From Heterobilharzia americana (Eukaryota > Platyhelminthes > Trematoda > Strigeidida > Schistosomatidae): a stretch of 64,000 nucleotides of DNA. Position 1 is the stretch's first letter. Each line of letters begins with the position of its first letter. The stretch is from NCBI GenBank assembly GCA_944470555.2, contig OX104134.1, positions 107,812,701 through 107,876,700 on the forward strand. Reading direction: 5' to 3'. Shown here piece after piece: positions 49,315 through 59,579 of this stretch. The notes below the pieces were generated by a model. It worked only from the letters and a program-made list of their open reading frames with translations, was not told the DNA's origin and made no database searches. The position numbers and the translations under genes were made by a program.

Positions 49315-49620
49315 CTTCGTAATCTATCCAAAGGCGAAACTGGAGAATTAGAGCTATCTACTAATGCTGACTTTGATGAGGAAGATGGTGACGCACCTGC
49401 GATGCATTGCAAGCCTATAAGCATTCCAGCAGCTGCTTCAAACGACAAACAAGCACCCGGTGGGATGATAATTGGTTACGAATGCCGTTTCCGAATTTTG
49501 CCACATCTGATTGGTCTTGCTATTGGACACCGTGGTGCAACTATTCAGGAAGCTCGTGGAATACCAGGTGTTCGTGTAGTCAATCTTCTTTATGATGGAA
49601 TAGTGCATGTTGAAGCTGAA
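49315..49620 (+). CDS. FMR1: FMR1/FXR-family protein, KH1 domain exon
   Basis: The acceptor GTTTTTTTAG and donor GAA|GTGAGC enclose 102 codons in phase 0. An acidic/Ser-rich linker (TNADFDEEDGD…) is followed by KH1: 'CRFRILPHLIGLAIGHRGA' then 'TIQEARGIPGVRVVNL'. The GHRG loop corresponds to GTHG of human FMRP KH1, and the helix 'IQEARGIPGV' to 'IQQARKVPGV'. This is the strongest evidence for family identity. The following exon should finish KH1 and contain KH2 (GKxIGKxG), but nothing like it is found in the rest of the window. Confidence 0.95.
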
Positions 49621-49653
49621 GTGAGCTCGCACATTTGCAGTCATTTTATCTGA

Positions 49654-49654
<1 letters not shown>

Positions 49655-49720
<66 letters not shown>
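49655..49720. repeat. (TA)33 microsatellite just after the KH1 exon donor
   Basis: About 33 TA units beginning 35 bases after the donor of the KH1 exon. It probably varies in length between individuals. Confidence 0.98.
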
Positions 49721-49721
<1 letters not shown>

Positions 49722-50119
49722 TGTTTGATGAAAGCTTTTTCATTTGTACTGTATATTACTATTTTATTTATTTTCACCCAAAACTGGTTACTTCACAGGC
49801 AGTAAACAAGACACTAAGTGTTATCATAGCAATTTAAAGTCAGGAAAAATAATGAGTACCACTACCAGCACGATACGTGCATTATTTCGAAACTTTCCGG
49901 GTTGTCATACATCAGCGTTAAAGATCAGGAATAAAAAGTCTTGAAAACAGGTTAAACAGGAACGTAATGGGGTATTATCATTATTATGAAGACAATGCCT
50001 GAGTGTATCTGGGTCAGTGACATCTATTTTGAACCATGTTGCCTAGTCTCCAACAGACTGATGCCATGTTTTAGTGTAACCGCCTCTAAAGTTTTGTCGG
50101 TCTAAATATACTTCAACTA

Positions 50120-51000
50120 ATATTGCGCAACGAGGTAGATAGTAAGAGACATGAGTTAAAGATGTGCAACGTAATCAACTCACTCAACTGCACAGTGTAC
50201 ATGAACACTGAAAAAACAAAAGAAGAGGCAACAAAGCTTCAAAATTCAGCTCCGAATATTCTGCGAAACGGCAATAACACAGTAATTGCTAAGTCTGCTA
50301 AAGTTAATTCAGCAGTAGTTGTTGACAGATTGGATTATGTCAACAAAATTGACGAACATATCCAAACAGGACCATATGAAGAGATCAAGAAGCCTTTGGA
50401 CACTGTCATGAATACAATTCAGAAATCTTCGACTGATCTGATGGTTTAATTTAGTGCTTGAAACTAATAATCGTTAACAGAATTTATGGCACTATTAAGG
50501 TTCATAAACCCATATTTGACTTCAGAAACATCTCAGTATATGAACCATCAAAGTACTTAGCATCGATATTGTGTCCTATTAGTAACCATTCAAATTCTAG
50601 ACTAGTAAACTCTTAGGAGTCAAAACTGAGACTTATTGGCCTACATAAAGAAGAGGATGGGAAAAATGGTAAGTTTCGATGTAAAAAGTCTTCATACTAA
50701 AATACCAATCAATATGACACTTGGGGTAGTCAGAAACCAACTAAATATTGACTTATAGAACTAAGATATCGGTTGATGAAATTATATTAGGCGAATAGTT
50801 GTGCCTGACCTCCACAGTCTTTAAGTTTCAGAACAAAATATATGGACAAAGAGATGGAGTAGCAATGGAATCGCCAATATCCGCAATCGTAGCAGATATA
50901 TTTATGGGTAGTTGAAAAAACATGGTTGAGCAGGGTATCCGTGTTATTTTTGTCGGATATCTTGCCAATGGCAGAGTTGGAAAATAATTGTGAACTAATT
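50120..51000 (+). mobile_element. Penelope-like element reverse transcriptase remnant
   Basis: A plus-strand coding remnant. Its first open frame (50123-50449) contains 'VIAKSAKVNSAVVVDRLDYV', which resembles the 'ILPADKG…VVMDRxDY' N-terminal motif of Penelope-like RTs. It is followed by 'KVHKPIFDFRNISVYEPSKY' (about 50500), matching the 'K(I/V)HKP…RPIVS…Y' block, then 'FRCKKSS…NTNQY' in place of 'FDVxSLFTxIP', and 'YGQRDGVAMESPISAIVADI' (in broken frames, about 50835-50890), matching 'Q..G.AMGSPLSPxxANI'. At least four frame disruptions occur. The terminal repeats are not recognised. Confidence 0.75.
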
Positions 51001-51668
51001 TTGGCACTTGGTACTAAGTAGAACCTGTTATTCAGAACTATCCCAAGAAGGACGTGACTTGTGGTTTTTGTTGTGGGGTAATATCCAGAACTCAGATGTA
51101 CTAGCTATCTAGCACATAACTTCGTTATGTGCTATTTGCATCACATTTCCAGGTCACAAATACTGTTTCAAGTGTCTGGTTTCCTCTGGTTTTAAATAAT
51201 TCTAGGGTTTTGTTAAACACTTATTAAAAGTGTTTATTTGAGCCTAAAATTTAGCTAGAAATTAGGCTCCTCTTTAAGATTTGAATATGACATTAAGTTG
51301 GATTGAGGCGACAAAGCATATCTGTCGAGCTTTCTTTATAAGATAAGCATTTAGAGAGCTGAGTATATAAAAAGAGTCAAGGGATATCACATAAACATAT
51401 TTCAGTGTATACTACAAGACAGTTTTTCTTTGAAAAATAGGATAGCGCTGTTTGACAAAAAGCATTCCTCACATCCATTTGTCGGTCAGCGACTACATAC
51501 TTACGCTTTTATTTATTACTTATCCCATCTGCATCAGATGAGACAACAGTTGGTGGTGTGCTGCTACACACATCAAGAAGATCAATTGAGGAGGAATCAT
51601 TTAGGTGAAAACTGATAAAATTACAATGTGAAAATATTCATCCGAGACGAGTTGACCTTCAATTTCTG
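51001..51668. other. Intergenic stretch, nothing identified
   Basis: May contain the 3' remainder of the Penelope-like element. A 61-codon frame at 51430-51615 has no recognisable motif. Confidence 0.35.
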
Positions 51669-52112
51669 TTGCTTCTCCGTTTGTCTGTTGTATTTTGCTT
51701 CCCACCTTCTTCATTTCCGCCCTCAGAACTTCTGTCGATTAGATGGCAAGTGCACTTGCTTTTCTCCACGAAACGCCTTATAATACTTATGTGTTCTTAC
51801 AATTATCGCATACCACGCCTTAACGTCATCAGCGTATTTGTCTCAGTACTCTATCTTCAACCTACAATGATTTGTTTTACATCCATACATATCAGGAATC
51901 CACATTGCTGCACTCATCTACGACACCTCCTTCAGATACTCGAACTATTTCAGATGTGGTTTGTGTTATCTGACTCTGAAGAAAGTTTTTGTATGCACTC
52001 TGAAACTCTCAATTGTCAAGTTGCTAAGGGTTTTCTAGTTCATGAGTATATTGAACAAGTTGATTTGCTGTATAACTTCTCTGTTTTCAAACTAGGTGCT
52101 GATGTAGAATAA
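51669..52112 (+). other. 147-codon open frame ending at a poly(A) signal, unassigned
   Basis: An uninterrupted plus-strand frame whose last 50 codons (from MWFVLSDSEESF to FKLGADVE) look protein-like. The stop overlaps an AATAAA (TAATAAATTT). An acceptor-like TATTTCAG lies just before ATGTGGTTT, so the last 50 codons could be a terminal exon. No homology is recognised. It may be the alternative end of a neighbouring transcript or chance. Confidence 0.25.
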
Positions 52113-52849
52113 TAAATTTCATTAATGCGACAACTCGGCAAATGTTTATGCACTAGGCTGTGCACAATATTTGTTTGAGTGCTCATAAGACTACTGGGTC
52201 GAAGGAAGTGGATTCGAACCCGTAATCAGTAGTAATGTTTAAATCATAAATATTTGACTTTGTTGCCGTTTCCGCTCATTCCTTGACATTTTAAAATTCA
52301 ATCTCCTATTTACACAAAACTTACTATGTCTGTTGTTTAATGAATAAAAAAAGATGATGTTGCTGTTAGTTTCATTAGAAGACGTTCATATAAAAAAGTT
52401 AACAATTACTTGTTGATGAAGTTGATATTCATCCTCGTCTTCCTAAATGGCACTTACGATCTATTTTAGGGATGTATTTAGTTGTACAGCGTTTTATCAT
52501 GTATGCTTTTGTTGATCTAACCATAGTTATGATATAATCTAGTTAACTTTGCTTTATGTAAATCGCAAGCTACATTACTTTATTTTGGAATATAACTGTA
52601 AATGCAGGGACGCTTACTTAGTACCGAAAGATGCCACAAGTCTAGTGCAGTCATAAAGACGTTAACCTTTATTGCTTTTTTAAATTTATAACAGTTTTTC
52701 CGTCAGGGATTAGCTTCTTATTCCATGTTCGCGAAAAAGTTTGCGTAGAAGGTAAATGTCAGATTTCAAAAATAGGCATGTGCATTCGTTACAATCATAC
52801 AGAGAGTGAGATTATTAAATGTGCTCTATCTTGTCTTACTATTTCTTCA
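52113..52849. other. Stretch with nothing firm
   Basis: AT-rich. A minus-strand B-box-like GGGTTCGAATCCAC (complement of about 52210-52223) hints at another pol III type repeat, without a clear A box. Confidence 0.35.
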
Positions 52850-52930
52850 GCCACGGCGATTGATAAAAACCACCTCAACTTATTGGAAAACTGATAATAC
52901 ATTTCCACCTGCTGTTGCATGGATAAACGA
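52850..52930 (+). CDS. Possible COQ6 exon cut by the assembly gap
   Basis: An excellent acceptor (CTTACTATTTCTTCAG) opens a phase-0 frame of 27 codons that runs into the gap. It includes 'WKTDNTFPPAVAWIN'. In human COQ6 the segment just before the exon at 57490 reads '…TENNVAWQRFLP…', so 'TDN…VAW' could be the equivalent, but the residues after W do not match. This makes it a tentative COQ6 exon. It could also be unrelated. Confidence 0.3.
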
Positions 52931-53430
52931 NNNNNNNNNNNNNNNNNNNNNNNNNNNNNNNNNNNNNNNNNNNNNNNNNNNNNNNNNNNNNNNNNNNNNN
53001 NNNNNNNNNNNNNNNNNNNNNNNNNNNNNNNNNNNNNNNNNNNNNNNNNNNNNNNNNNNNNNNNNNNNNNNNNNNNNNNNNNNNNNNNNNNNNNNNNNNN
53101 NNNNNNNNNNNNNNNNNNNNNNNNNNNNNNNNNNNNNNNNNNNNNNNNNNNNNNNNNNNNNNNNNNNNNNNNNNNNNNNNNNNNNNNNNNNNNNNNNNNN
53201 NNNNNNNNNNNNNNNNNNNNNNNNNNNNNNNNNNNNNNNNNNNNNNNNNNNNNNNNNNNNNNNNNNNNNNNNNNNNNNNNNNNNNNNNNNNNNNNNNNNN
53301 NNNNNNNNNNNNNNNNNNNNNNNNNNNNNNNNNNNNNNNNNNNNNNNNNNNNNNNNNNNNNNNNNNNNNNNNNNNNNNNNNNNNNNNNNNNNNNNNNNNN
53401 NNNNNNNNNNNNNNNNNNNNNNNNNNNNNN
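52931..53430. other. Assembly gap (500 N)
   Basis: Exactly 500 undetermined bases, the same size as the first gap. The left edge cuts a possible exon and the right edge starts inside a reverse transcriptase, so the true missing length is unknown. Confidence 0.99.
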
Positions 53431-54610
53431 CGTCAACTTCATCGACTTTGAAAAGGCCCTCGACAGCATCGACCGAGAAGTAATTGGCAGGGAGGTGGCT
53501 TCAATACTACGGTTTTAGTGCCACAAACCTTTATCAACCTCATTCAACAGGTAGATGAGGACGCCGCATGCCAAGTGATTCACAATGGAAAGCTCAGTGA
53601 TGCCTTTGAAGTGAAGATAGGAGACCGGAGTAAGTTAAGGTTGTTGCCTACTGTCACCGATGATCTTCCTGATTATGATGGACTGAGTCATGCAGCAAAC
53701 CGTGAGGAGGGAGAAGACGGGCATATGCTGGCTGGACCGGTGGGAAGACCCTAGAAGATTTGGATTTCGCCGATTATGATTTATGCTCAGTGCCTTTTAG
53801 CTCAAACTGGAAGATCTACAAGCAAAAACCAACATGTTGACAAAAGCGGCCAGGCAGAGAAGACCGGACTTCAGGTGAATGTAGAGAAGACAGAGGTGAT
53901 AAAGATACCCAATCAGCAACAACAACGACAACAACAAGCGCCAATCACCGTCAACGGGAGAAACTTAGAGGGAAGTAGTTTCTTTCACTTACCTATCCAG
54001 CATCCTCTCAACTACAGGCGGCACAGATGAGGACGTCAAAATCGGGATCGGAAAACCAGCAAGACAGGCCTTCATTAATCTGAAATCAGTTCGGAGATCT
54101 ACTGCAATCAGCATCAAGCGCGAACAACATCCGGATTTTCAACACCAATGTGAAGTCGATGCTTCTATATGGTTCAGAAACTCAGGGCGTCACGAAAAGC
54201 ATTTCCAACAAAATACAGACATTCATTTACAGCTGCCGCCTACGCTCACTCGATACTTAAGATGGAGATCAGATGGCCAGAACATTAAGCATAAGCAACA
54301 AGGAACTCTGGCCGGGCAACGAACCAACCAACAACCTATCGCCCAACAAATATGCAGAAGAAAGTGGAGATGGATTGAGTAGGGCATACATTGAGAAGAC
54401 CGTTCGAGGATATCACACGTCAATGGAAGGTAGAAGGGAATCGACGAGTTGGGGGTCCGAGGCGAGGGTAACATGGAGATCGTGTGAAGAAGAAATGAAA
54501 GCTTCTGGGGAGTCGTGGAGCCAGGTTGAAAAGACTGCAAAGACCAGAGTGCAATGGCGACGTGCTACTGAATCCCTGTGTTCCACCCAAGGGACAAATA
54601 ATAATGAAAT
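53431..54610 (+). mobile_element. SR2-like RTE retrotransposon, 3' half
   Basis: The copy starts at the gap edge in the RT palm ('VNFIDFEKALDSIDRE', matching the 'FIDFEKAFDS.DR' motif) and runs through 'TFINLIQQ' and 'CQVIHNGKLSDAFEVKIGDR', a degenerate catalytic region, a Gln-rich run before 'APITVNGRNLEG' (about 53920-53970), 'RTLSISNKELWPGN' (about 54275) and the C-terminus. It ends with GGGACAAATAATAATG…. At least four frameshifts are visible. It is the plus-strand counterpart of the minus-strand copies at 4860, 15120 and 43640. Confidence 0.85.
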
Positions 54611-55428
54611 AATTAACAGTAACGTTTCAAGATGTCAAACAGACATCAACAAAAAATTACCCTTTCCAAGTTAATAAATATCACACCAATACATTGAAGC
54701 TGAATTCAGCAAGAGAAAAGACAAGCAAATGCTAATATTGATATCAGTAGTTGTAAAAACGCCACCAGACACAGGATCACTTGGCAGGCCTGTTTAAATA
54801 CTATAGGGAATCAGTGCTGGTTACTATTGCTCTAAATAAGATGACCAATTTGAGTCATAATAACTCAAAGAACGCTATGTAGCTCTGATAAGTTTATGGT
54901 AACGACTATGTCAAGTGTAAATGATTGGTTGTGAAATCAGTGTAATACGCTTTGGACAAATGGGTCTGTTACTATTACTTCGAGTTCCAAGCCTTAGAAA
55001 TACAATGTATCATCATTTCCCATCATAAAATTTCAAATTCTTTATTCACCTTTTGGAAAAATAAGCGAAGACCTATCGTCACTTTAATTTGCCAAGTTCA
55101 GCATACGGTAGCGATGTCGTCCTGCCATCTTGATGTCTTGATGTTTTTACTCAAATTCAGTTTGGAGGTTTGTGAGGATTTGATCGATTTCAGCTTGATA
55201 TTCATCATGAATTGACATCAGCTGGAGAAACATTGGAAAGTGGGAGAATTGGACAGTTGTTTCATCCGTATATGAAACAGTGTGCAGTGTGCACCCATGA
55301 CCCAATGAGAAGTCGTGACTAGTGGGGTTAACCAAGTCGACCAGGAAGACAGTTACTTAACGAAGGCATTAGATGGAGGTCGTATCATATTTGACCTAAC
55401 AGAAGTAAGAGATATGGACCATTGAATT
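54611..55428. other. Presumed intron, nothing identified
   Basis: About 800 AT-rich bases between the SR2-like end and the SINE. No recognisable feature. Confidence 0.4.
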
Positions 55429-55575
55429 GTGACCCAGTGGATCAACGGTAGCATGCTGGCTGCGGAACCTAAAGGTCACGCATTCGATACCTGGTAGGGT
55501 AATGGGTGTGCACTGCTAAGGAGTCCCATACTAGGACGAAATAGCTGTCCAGTGCTCTAAGGTTTCCAATATTTT
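55429..55575 (+). repeat. Hammerhead-bearing SINE of Sm-alpha type
   Basis: A tRNA-related head (GTGACCCAGTGGATCAACGG as A-box region, GCATTCGATACC as B box) is followed directly by a hammerhead motif and a short tail. This order (tRNA-like pol III promoter, then hammerhead) is that of the Sm-alpha SINE-like family of Schistosoma, whose hammerheads are known to self-cleave. The head is diverged, so this is an old copy. Confidence 0.75.
55506..55558 (+). ncRNA. Hammerhead ribozyme motif with mutated core
   Basis: Stem I pairs GCACTG (55510-55515) with CAGTGC (55550-55555) perfectly. Stem II is GTCC/GGAC, GAAA is intact (55538-55541), stem III is a short TAGCTG, and the GUC cleavage triplet ends at 55549. 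The conserved CUGANGA box reads CTAAGGA (55516-55522): the G at the third position (G5) is an A, a change expected to abolish cleavage. Confidence 0.8.
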
Positions 55576-56304
55576 TGCTTATTTTTGACTAAGTATTTTG
55601 AATAGAGTCATTGACATTGAGAAAACATACTACTCAGATACATTTGTTTTCCTTGCCTTGTTAAACTGTCTAGTAGAAGTTACTATATAAAAATGTGAAT
55701 ATCTTGAGATCAGATACATCGTGATTGGTTTTTTGATATAGTTCTATACTAACCGAACTTCATAGTACTGCCGATAGTCAGAGTAAATTGTGGGTAACTA
55801 ATTTTTAGCCATCAAAAGAGGAGAGTCAATAAACACTAATGCGTTCCAAATTGTCAAAATCAATAGATGAAGCATGAAAGTATTCAGATAAATTCTGAAT
55901 TTCTTGTGTAGATGAAGGATATTTTTGAAGTCTTCTGAATGATTATTTTGAAAGCCAATCATTTGAATTTTGCAATTTAATATTTTGAGTAACCAAAAGT
56001 TTATTCATCGACACGAAAAGCCTGTCAAGGATAGTGAATGTAGATAACAGCTATATAAGGTAAAAGCTTAGCAATGATTGAAGAATAAAAGGATATTTTG
56101 TTAGAGAAGTATGTGAAAAGAAATAGGCCATCTGTTTGATGTCATCAGGGATCATATCTTAATATAGGATTGCAAAATTTGGGGAAATTGCGCACTTTAA
56201 GACGCTTCGGTTACGCTACAGTTCTGTGCTGAGGGTGAGGCGGGGGAGGGGAAGGAAGAAAGGAATTTAATGAAACCATTCGATTGAAGTCAATTTACGA
56301 CTTG
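55576..56304. other. Presumed intron, nothing identified
   Basis: AT-rich sequence between the two SINE copies, with no recognisable feature apart from a short purine-rich run near 56235. Confidence 0.4.
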
Positions 56305-56460
56305 GTCAGCAACTAGACCTCATAGCTCAGTTGAAACATCATCTGGCCGGTAAAGTGAAGGTCGTTGGTTTGAATCTGGCTGCAACCCAGGTTTTCATTT
56401 CACCTTTAATCCTCACTCGATATTATTAACACCAGTCTACTAAACCATAGTTATTTCTGA
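56305..56460 (+). repeat. tRNA-derived SINE, copy 2
   Basis: The same family as 14269-14420. It shares the flank TGGTCAGCAACTAG, the A box CATAGCTCAGTTGA, a B box GGTTTGAATC, the tail TTTCATTTCACCTTTAATC and the downstream CTAAACCATAGTTATTTC. The anticodon arm is rearranged relative to copy 1, but the B box is better preserved. Confidence 0.75.
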
Positions 56461-57489
56461 CAGTCTCGTTCATAAGATATTTTTCTTTAGCTGGTTTATT
56501 TAGTCAGATATGGAGTCAGTTTTATCATTCTTTATTCGGTATACAAAGTAGAATAACTAGATCGTTGAATTGACCATAAGACTGCAACTTATTTCGATCA
56601 AATTTGATTTATATTCTTCAGTTGGATGTTTGTTTTAGATGATGCCATACGTTTGTTCCTACAGCTGTCATTCAAATGCAAATGCACTCCTCTCTTATAA
56701 AAATATCATACTATAGGCCAGGATAATATCCTTTAAGCAGTTTATAAAGTTCTCAATTAGTAATTGTAAACTTGACGGTGTACTGTATACTGGAAATTTT
56801 TAGTGGATTGATTAGATTCCAGGTTATTTTCCATCATATGTTGGGGTTAGTTAGGAAACCATTATGAGTCAAGGAGAAACCGATGCATGTTTCCTCCTAG
56901 CTTGTCATTTATCAACAGTACAAACCGATGACTTTATATAAGATAAAAGTTAGGAAGTGTCATTTCTCACTGTGAGCACATTAAAATTGATTCAATAGGC
57001 GCTCATTCATCCATTTTCGATAGGATTCTCAGAGCTTTAGTGGAAAGCTGTAACTGATTGGGTCAACGAAGCCGGCAATAAGGATGTTTGCTTTCCAGTG
57101 ACATTGGAATAACGTACCATAATGTGAATATATAGAAGTATTTTAACGCAGTGAATAAGTGATGATGTGCTCACCATGAGATTTGGTGATCCTGGGTTTC
57201 ATTGTGACTGGATGTTTAGTTTCTATTTTTGTTTGAACGTCTTTTACTTCTACTTTTTAAAGTTCTGCTAATTGATGCTCATTTATGATGGACTATTGTG
57301 AGATTTAGCATCACGTATTAGTTGTTCATAAGTAACCACCTCTATCAGGAAAGACAGACAAGGTCACTTATAATTTATGCGTGGTTAAAGTTAAATCTAA
57401 AATGTTTATTTAATCGTTATTCATAGCATTTTAAGGGTTATTTTAATCGTTTTTGGTATGTACTGCTTGCTTTTTCATTTTTATATAAG
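56461..57489. other. COQ6 intron, nothing identified
   Basis: About 1 kb of AT-rich sequence leading to the exon at 57490. Confidence 0.5.
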
Positions 57490-57597
57490 TTGTCTAAGGA
57501 ATACTCATCATTGGTTTGGAGTACAACTATGTCAGAAGCTGATCGTCTCATGGCTTTAAATGACTCAGATTTTATCCAAGCGTTGAATGACTGTTTG
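57490..57597 (+). CDS. COQ6: COQ6 (ubiquinone-biosynthesis monooxygenase) exon
   Basis: COQ6 is a mitochondrial FAD-dependent monooxygenase that hydroxylates the ring of the coenzyme Q precursor at C5. The exon lies between the acceptor ATTTTTATATAAG and a perfect donor GTAAGT. It is 36 codons, phase 0 on both sides, and reads 'LSKEYSSLVWSTTMSEADRL' then 'MALNDSDFIQALNDCL'. This aligns closely with the human segment '[20 protein letters not shown]' followed by 'VSMDEEKFVDAVNSAF'. The preceding 'RFLPxGPIALLP' segment expected from the family is not seen and may lie in the gap at 52931. Confidence 0.88.
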
Positions 57598-58164
57598 GTA
57601 AGTTGCTATGTTAAATAAATCAGCATATGAATATATGATATGTATACTTTAAGTAAATTCATCAGTGTGCTCAGTTAATAAAATGGTGATCAATCCTTCT
57701 TAAAAATGCAAGTAATCCTATTACTAAGAGAACCAGATAATGGTAAATAAAAACAGTATGATAACTAGTCGTTTCAATTTGTTCTAAGTTCAGTCGTCAT
57801 ATCTGCATATCTATGTATATTTCTGTAAAAACATTAGTTATTGCCGATAAACACAGAACACCGTTGTTTTTATGTGTCTATTTGTGTTGTGATTATTATT
57901 GACAGAATTCTCCATTCATAATAACAAGATAAAATTGATTAAACAAAGGATAGACAGATAAAAAAACACAGAACTAGACACTACAGCGTAACGGTCTAAG
58001 TTGTCGTTCTTCATATCGCCACATCAAGCAAGAATGCATCCAGACGAAAAACCGAGTAATAAGGAGGAAATCAATCAGAAGTGGTAAGAAGTCATTCAGA
58101 AAAAGTGGGGACGAAAAAAGAGAATACTGAAATTCAGTTTAACGATTAACGTGAAGAGAATGTA
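57598..58164. other. COQ6 intron, nothing clear
   Basis: About 570 AT-rich bases between the exon at 57490 and the minus-strand retroelement. It may include that element's 3' non-coding end. Confidence 0.4.
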
Positions 58165-59230
58165 TGTTATCATTTGCACCATGGAGGTCGATTCTGAGTT
58201 ATGTTACTTAGAGTCTGAAACCACTGGTTTCTTTCGTCACATGGATCACACCCAGGAAGTTTCACTCTACACACCACAGACCAGCAGTCAAGGACTTCAT
58301 AAAATGATACTATGATATAGTCTGTCTGCCTCGAACCTTTTCCCAGCCTGCACTTGCTTAAACTAACATTGTGGGATAAGGCGATCTGTGAATAGGATTG
58401 AATAATACATCTTGGTGAATGTATCTGTGTAGAGATTTTCTTGGTCACTTACCAAACAGTGCTGATCTGACTTTTTACACGAGTTAGTGAAGTGGTCAAG
58501 GTGCTCAACCATTTTACAATGCACTGTTAGACAAAGCGTCAGCGAATACCAACACTGGAGCAAGTATTTGGATAACGAGAAGCGCATTCCAAACATTCTT
58601 GAGTCGCCACTCTACGTGTCCAGAAGACTGCATCTTTATAGCATGCTCACCCAACAAGAGTGTTTGGTCCGCGTATTTTAAATCTACTCAGGAGTTTCCT
58701 GTGATATGACCCTATGCTATTAAGCTGGACAACGATAACATTTAATGGGAATGGAAAGAGCGGATATCCTTGTCAGACAGAACTCGATACTGCCATAAGA
58801 CCTCTCGGTTGACGAAGTGCATTGAAACCACCAGCTGAGCACTTGTGTTTCGGTAGGGCTACACAGTTTCTGGTAAAATTCACGCTTCACTTCTGCCAGA
58901 CTGCAGTCAGTGAGTGCATAAGCAGTGATTACAAAACGACATTAGTAAGCCTCACTATTCCCTAAAGAACTCTCTGTGTCATTCAGTCGAACGGTGCACA
59001 CGCAAATGTCAGTTGCGATCCAGTCGAGTAGTGGACGTTCTACTTTAGTTCCACGAGAACTAGCCATCGAATCTTCAGGAAGTCGAAAGGTGAATTCGGT
59101 AGATTCATCATTGTCATAATCATAGTTTATGTGAATCATCACACTTGAGTCCAGTCTCTGAATCTCGCAAATACAGCACACATCCATGGCCCGTTACTCC
59201 AGGGTTTCGTTTAGCGATGGTTGCTGTTCG
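58165..59230 (-). mobile_element. Perere-3-like RTE retrotransposon, internally deleted
   Basis: Minus strand. Near 58170-58260 it has the C-terminal 'ERNQWFQTLSNITQNR' (family: RNQW…GDMAQNR). A post-catalytic 'MFGMRFSLSKYLLQ' follows near 58590. Near 58820-58960 lies the endonuclease segment 'CRFVITAYALTDCSLAEVKR' (family: LFV.SAYAPTDCS…VK), preceded by 'RPLLDWIATDICVCTVRLND' (about 59030-58970). The endonuclease is thus joined almost directly to the 3' part, with most of the RT missing. Confidence 0.75.
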
Positions 59231-59579
59231 ATTTGAAAGAGGGTGCCGACATTAAAAGCTCCATTGTGTGGTTTGCAGCACGGGTACAGGAGACCAAGGA
59301 TTCTGTTCCGTTAACTCGAATCGTTATCATGGATTGCAGAGCTGTGGGACATTAAAGATGATGTAGGAATGTTAACCGAGATAAGTGAACAATGATTAGA
59401 AGGTAAGGATGTGGAAGGTTGCTAATGATCTGAGGGGACTTCAGTGCAGACAAAGTTGTGAAGGTGGCTGACACTTCCTACGTGCACATTTCGTGGAAGT
59501 CTGTCTCTTCTTGAGATACCTCTAAGATAAGGGATAGTGCGTGACTGCTCCCGCCAACTGAAATCTGCTTGGACCTGTC

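Noticed and set aside
52795..53518. Long open frames of about 200 codons across the second gap
   Set aside because: Most of their length is the run of N, and real sequence on either side belongs to different features.
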